Source: Chania multitudinisentens RB-25
Lineage (GTDB): Bacteria; Pseudomonadota; Gammaproteobacteria; Enterobacterales; Enterobacteriaceae
Direction of reading: 5' to 3'
Assembly (NCBI RefSeq): GCF_000520015.2
Contig: NZ_CP007044.2
Span: 3,472,001-3,536,000, forward strand
Length of the DNA stretch: 64,000 nt
Position numbers and translations under genes: made by a program. Below, one piece after another: positions 61,576 to 64,000 of the stretch; the stretch's first letter is position 1, and every line of letters begins with the position of its first letter. The notes under the pieces are model-generated. The model saw only the letters and a list, made by a program, of their open reading frames with translations, searched no databases and was not told where the DNA came from.

Positions 61576-62304
61576 ATGAAGTCTAAAAAAAATACAAATA
61601 ACAATGGCTTAAAATCATCTCCAATCATCGTTGCGCTGGATTATGCCGACAGAAATGCCGCACTGGCATTCGCCGATCGTATTGATCCGCAAGATTGTCG
61701 GCTAAAAGTGGGGAAAGAAATGTTCACCCTGTTCGGGCCAGAGATAGTGCGCGATCTGCATCAGCGTGGGTTCGATGTTTTTCTGGATTTGAAATTTCAC
61801 GATATCCCTAACACCGCAGCGCACGCCGTTGCAGCGGCGGCGGAGCTGGGGGTATGGATGGTCAATGTGCATGCCAGCGGCGGTGCGCGGATGATGACGG
61901 CAGCTAAAGAAGCGTTGCAGCCTTATGGGGAAGATGCGCCATTGCTGATCGCTGTCACCGTGTTGACCAGCATGGAGGCTGATGATCTCCGCGCTATCGG
62001 TATTGATATCAGCCCGGCGGAGCAGGCTGAACGCTTGGCTCGCCTGACGCGCGACTGTGGTCTGGATGGCGTAGTCTGTTCTGCGCAGGAAGCGCAGCGC
62101 CTGAAAGCTGCCTGCGGTAGCCAATTCCAACTGGTAACGCCGGGTATTCGCCCTGAAGGCAGTGCGGCTGGCGATCAACGCCGTGTGATGACGCCACAGC
62201 AGGCACAGGCTGTTGGGGTGGATTATATGGTGATCGGTCGCCCGATTACGCAATCTGCCGATCCTGCCGCCACGCTCAGAGCTATTCGTGCGTCGCTGGC
62301 TTAA
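61576..62304 (+). CDS. pyrF: Orotidine 5'-phosphate decarboxylase
   Basis: 242 residues (E. coli 245). A TIM barrel with VALDYADRNAALAF, the catalytic Asp-Lys-Asp array in VFLDLKFHDIPNT, and the phosphate site VTPGIRPEGS and VIGRPITQSADP. It makes UMP from OMP. The N-terminus (MKSKKNTNNNGLKSSPI) is AT-rich and slightly variable. yciH follows after 11 bp in an operon. Confidence 0.97.
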   Translation: MKSKKNTNNNGLKSSPIIVALDYADRNAALAFADRIDPQDCRLKVGKEMFTLFGPEIVRDLHQRGFDVFLDLKFHDIPNTAAHAVAAAAELGVWMVNVHASGGARMMTAAKEALQPYGEDAPLLIAVTVLTSMEADDLRAIGIDISPAEQAERLARLTRDCGLDGVVCSAQEAQRLKAACGSQFQLVTPGIRPEGSAAGDQRRVMTPQQAQAVGVDYMVIGRPITQSADPAATLRAIRASLA

Positions 62305-62315
62305 GGAGAAGAAAG

Positions 62316-62642
62316 ATGAATGATGACAACAGCCGTTTGGTCTATTCCACCGACAGTGGGCGTATCAAACAGGAAGAAGCCAAACCGCAACGGGCGAAAG
62401 GGGATGGTATTGTCCGCATCCAACGGCAGACCAGCGGGCGTAAAGGCAAAGGCGTCTGCCTGATTAGCAGTATCGATCTGGACGATGCGGCGTTGGATAA
62501 ATTGGCCGCTGAACTCAAGAAAAAATGTGGCTGCGGTGGTGCGGTGAAAGACGGGATCATTGAGATTCAGGGTGATAAACGCGAGCTGCTTAAGCAATTA
62601 CTGGAAGCCAAGGGCATGAAGGTGAAACTGGCCGGGGGCTAA
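62316..62642 (+). CDS. yciH: eIF1/SUI1-family protein YciH
   Basis: 108 residues, E. coli length. The SUI1 domain shows IVRIQRQTSGRKGKGVCLIS and KKKCGCGGAVKDGIIEIQGD. The family resembles eukaryotic initiation factor eIF1; YciH can affect start fidelity in vitro. AAGGAGAAGAAAG gives a strong ribosome site. Confidence 0.95.
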   Translation: MNDDNSRLVYSTDSGRIKQEEAKPQRAKGDGIVRIQRQTSGRKGKGVCLISSIDLDDAALDKLAAELKKKCGCGGAVKDGIIEIQGDKRELLKQLLEAKGMKVKLAGG

Positions 62643-62649
62643 GTGCAAG

Positions 62650-62681
62650 ACCATGCCGCAGAGGATTGGCTGCGGCATGGT
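62650..62681. terminator. Hairpin between yciH and osmB
   Basis: ACCATGCCGCA (62650-62660) pairs with TGCGGCATGGT (62671-62681). It lies between convergent genes but has no T run on either strand, so intrinsic termination would be weak. Confidence 0.5.
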
Positions 62682-62739
62682 AGGAATGGCGGCTGCCAGA
62701 GCGTTTGCTCATCGCAGTAACTTGGCGAATAAATGTCAC

Positions 62740-62955
62740 TTACTTGCCCACTTGGCGACCAATCAGCCCACCGACGGCGGCTCCGCCAACTGTACCTAAC
62801 GCACTGCCATCCGTCAGCACTGCACCACCTACGGCACCAACCCCGGCACCAATCGCCGTGTTGCGATCGCGTCTGGACATATCTGAACAGGCACTCAATA
62901 AAAGCACCAGAGTCATCGCCAAAGCGGTTGTGGCAAAACGTTTATTAATAACCAT
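62740..62955 (-). CDS. osmB: Osmotically inducible lipoprotein OsmB
   Basis: 71 residues (E. coli 72). A lipoprotein signal peptide with the lipobox LLSAC (cysteine about residue 23) is followed by a glycine-rich two-pass-like segment (AIGAGVGAVGGAVLTDGSAL, GTVGGAAVGGLIGRQVGK). AAGGAGAAA precedes the ATG. It is induced by high osmolarity and in stationary phase. Confidence 0.94.
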   Translation of the reverse strand: MVINKRFATTALAMTLVLLLSACSDMSRRDRNTAIGAGVGAVGGAVLTDGSALGTVGGAAVGGLIGRQVGK

Positions 62956-63353
62956 AGTGATTTCTCCTTAGCAATGGGTTTACCCCCTACGGCAAGTGCT
63001 GGCCGAAAGGGGATTTGCTGGCGTAGCACAGTTTTAGTATAGGCAGTAACCTCTCATCTGGCCTATTCTCACCCTGCGTAGCGTCATGGTTAAAATCGGT
63101 GATTTTGATCCCTGAATTCAGTATAGATAGCCTACTGGGCGGAGATAGGGAAAGAGTCTTAATTTCCAGGGCGGAGCGGGGGGATTATTCTTATTCCCCT
63201 TTAGAGATTCATCATATTGCCGTTAAACCCCGCATTGCTTAGCACAGCCTCGAACATCCAGCAGAACCCTACGTGGTCTTTAGCGATTTATGCCATACCG
63301 GCCTTCTGTTTGCCTGCCGACAATAGCCAAAGGCAAGCAAGAAGGATAAATCC
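62956..63353. other. Region between osmB and the ribulose-phosphate epimerase gene
   Basis: 398 bp with no credible ORF. The left part is the osmB promoter region (minus strand). The right part leads into the epimerase and contains the hairpin at 63302-63345. No clear operator or promoter is identified. Confidence 0.35.
63302..63345 (+). promoter_or_regulatory. Leader hairpin overlapping the epimerase ribosome site
   Basis: CCTTCT (63302-63307) and TTGCCT (63310-63315) pair with AGGCAA (63331-63336) and AGAAGG (63340-63345) across a small internal loop. The 3' arm contains most of the GAAGGA ribosome site of the next gene. Confidence 0.4.
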
Positions 63354-64000
63354 ATGCTTAACGAACTTAAACAGCAGGTATTGGAAGGCAATCTGGCGCT
63401 GCCACGCCATCATCTGGTGACTTTTACCTGGGGCAACGTCAGTGCGGTAGACCGGCAACAGGGGCTGATGGTGATTAAACCCTCTGGTGTTGAATATGCC
63501 GTAATGACCCGCAACGATATGGTGGTGGTGGAGTTGGAAAGCGGCAAAGTGGTGGAGGGTAGCAGGAAACCCTCATCTGATAGCGATACCCACCGGGTGT
63601 TATACCTCAATTTTGCCGCAGCGGGCGGGATTGTGCATACCCATTCACGCCATGCCACCGTCTGGGCGCAGGCCGGGATGGATATTCCCGCCTGGGGAAC
63701 GACGCACGCGGATTATTTCTATGGGGATATTCCCTGCACGCGCCCCATGCATGATGAAGAAATCATTGATCGCTACGAATGGGAAACCGGGCAGGTGATC
63801 GTTGAGACTTTCGCTGAACGCGGTTTGGATGCGGCAGCGATCCCGGCGGTGCTGGTGCATTCCCACGGTCCATTTGCCTGGGGCAAAGATGCCGACAGCG
63901 CGGTACATAACGCCGTGGTGCTGGAAGAAGTGGCGTACATGGGGATTTTTTCGCGCCAATTAGCACCAGGGTTAGCTAACATGCAGCGGGCGCTGTTGGA
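63354..64000 (+). CDS. L-ribulose-5-phosphate 4-epimerase, 5' part (AraD/SgbE/UlaF type)
   Basis: Open from the ATG at 63354 (GAAGGA upstream) to the window end: 215 of about 230 codons. The class II aldolase fold is evident: TFTWGNVSAVDRQQG, IKPSGVEY, the zinc histidines in GIVHTHSRHATVWAQAG, and VLVHSHGPFAWGK. It converts L-ribulose 5-phosphate to D-xylulose 5-phosphate. Residues such as HHLVTFTWG, PAWGTTHADYFYG and IPAVLVHSHG look closer to SgbE than AraD, so the pathway (arabinose, ascorbate or another pentose) is undecided. Downstream genes are outside the window. Confidence 0.9.
   Translation, partial: MLNELKQQVLEGNLALPRHHLVTFTWGNVSAVDRQQGLMVIKPSGVEYAVMTRNDMVVVELESGKVVEGSRKPSSDSDTHRVLYLNFAAAGGIVHTHSRHATVWAQAGMDIPAWGTTHADYFYGDIPCTRPMHDEEIIDRYEWETGQVIVETFAERGLDAAAIPAVLVHSHGPFAWGKDADSAVHNAVVLEEVAYMGIFSRQLAPGLANMQRALL

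Overview
The window is a chromosomal segment of a member of the Enterobacterales, most likely Yersiniaceae and close to Serratia. Nearly every gene has a close E. coli counterpart, and the long order purU-ychJ-rssA-rssB ... hns-tdk-adhE-ychE-oppABCDF-yciU-clsA-yciY ... yciI-tonB-yciA-yciB-yciC-ompW-trp operon-rnm-yciO-rluB-btuR-yciK-sohB-yciN-topA-cysB-acnA-ribA-pgpB-lapAB-pyrF-yciH-osmB matches the E. coli 27-29 minute region as I remember it. The trp operon has separate trpG and trpD genes (E. coli has a trpGD fusion), which is the known Serratia-type arrangement. The species is not resolvable by eye.

Layout. 1-3.7 kb: the end of topB, a decayed ynjH, nudG, xthA and a LOG-family gene. 3.8-4.75 kb: a tandem tRNA-Tyr operon on the minus strand, with a tyrT-type promoter and a tail of about 171-174-bp repeats, each starting with a copy of the tRNA 3' end. 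4.8-8.4 kb: purU, ychJ, rssA, rssB. 8.5-11.3 kb: an unknown small gene, then ugd and a UDP-glucuronate 4-epimerase gene where E. coli has galU. 11.4-17.4 kb: hns, tdk, adhE, ychE. 17.4-23.8 kb: a long oppA leader and oppABCDF. 23.8-30.5 kb: yciU, clsA, yciY, then an accessory block (a Dps-family gene and a divergent smvA/smvR-like efflux pair), then yciI and tonB. 30.5-35.7 kb: yciA, yciB, a SulP transporter on the opposite strand, yciC, a YkgJ-like gene and ompW with a perfect FNR-type box upstream. 35.7-42.6 kb: the trpLEGDCBA operon on the minus strand with operator, leader peptide and attenuator. 42.7-56.2 kb: rnm to ribA. 56.3-57.85 kb: an AT-rich accessory stretch with a very short orphan pilin-like gene. 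57.85-64 kb: pgpB, lapAB, a ribbon-helix-helix protein, a DUF1471 protein, pyrF-yciH, osmB and the start of an L-ribulose-5-phosphate 4-epimerase gene cut by the window end.

How the genes work together. Most are housekeeping: DNA topology and repair (topB, topA, xthA), oligopeptide import (opp), tryptophan synthesis, envelope lipid and LPS control (clsA, pgpB, lapAB, yciB), iron-linked energy transduction (tonB), sulfur regulation (cysB), anaerobic fermentation (adhE) and stress (rssB, osmB, Dps). ugd plus the epimerase convert UDP-glucose to UDP-glucuronate and UDP-galacturonate, precursors for surface polysaccharide.

No CRISPR array, complete insertion sequence, prophage or obvious defence system is visible. 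The best leads for something less described are the tRNA-Tyr repeat tail with a small arginine-rich ORF in each full unit, a terminator-like hairpin directly before the ribosome binding site of the smvA-like pump, the mini-pilin, and several intergenic inverted repeats. All functional calls come from reading sequence and remembered family features; no database search was run.
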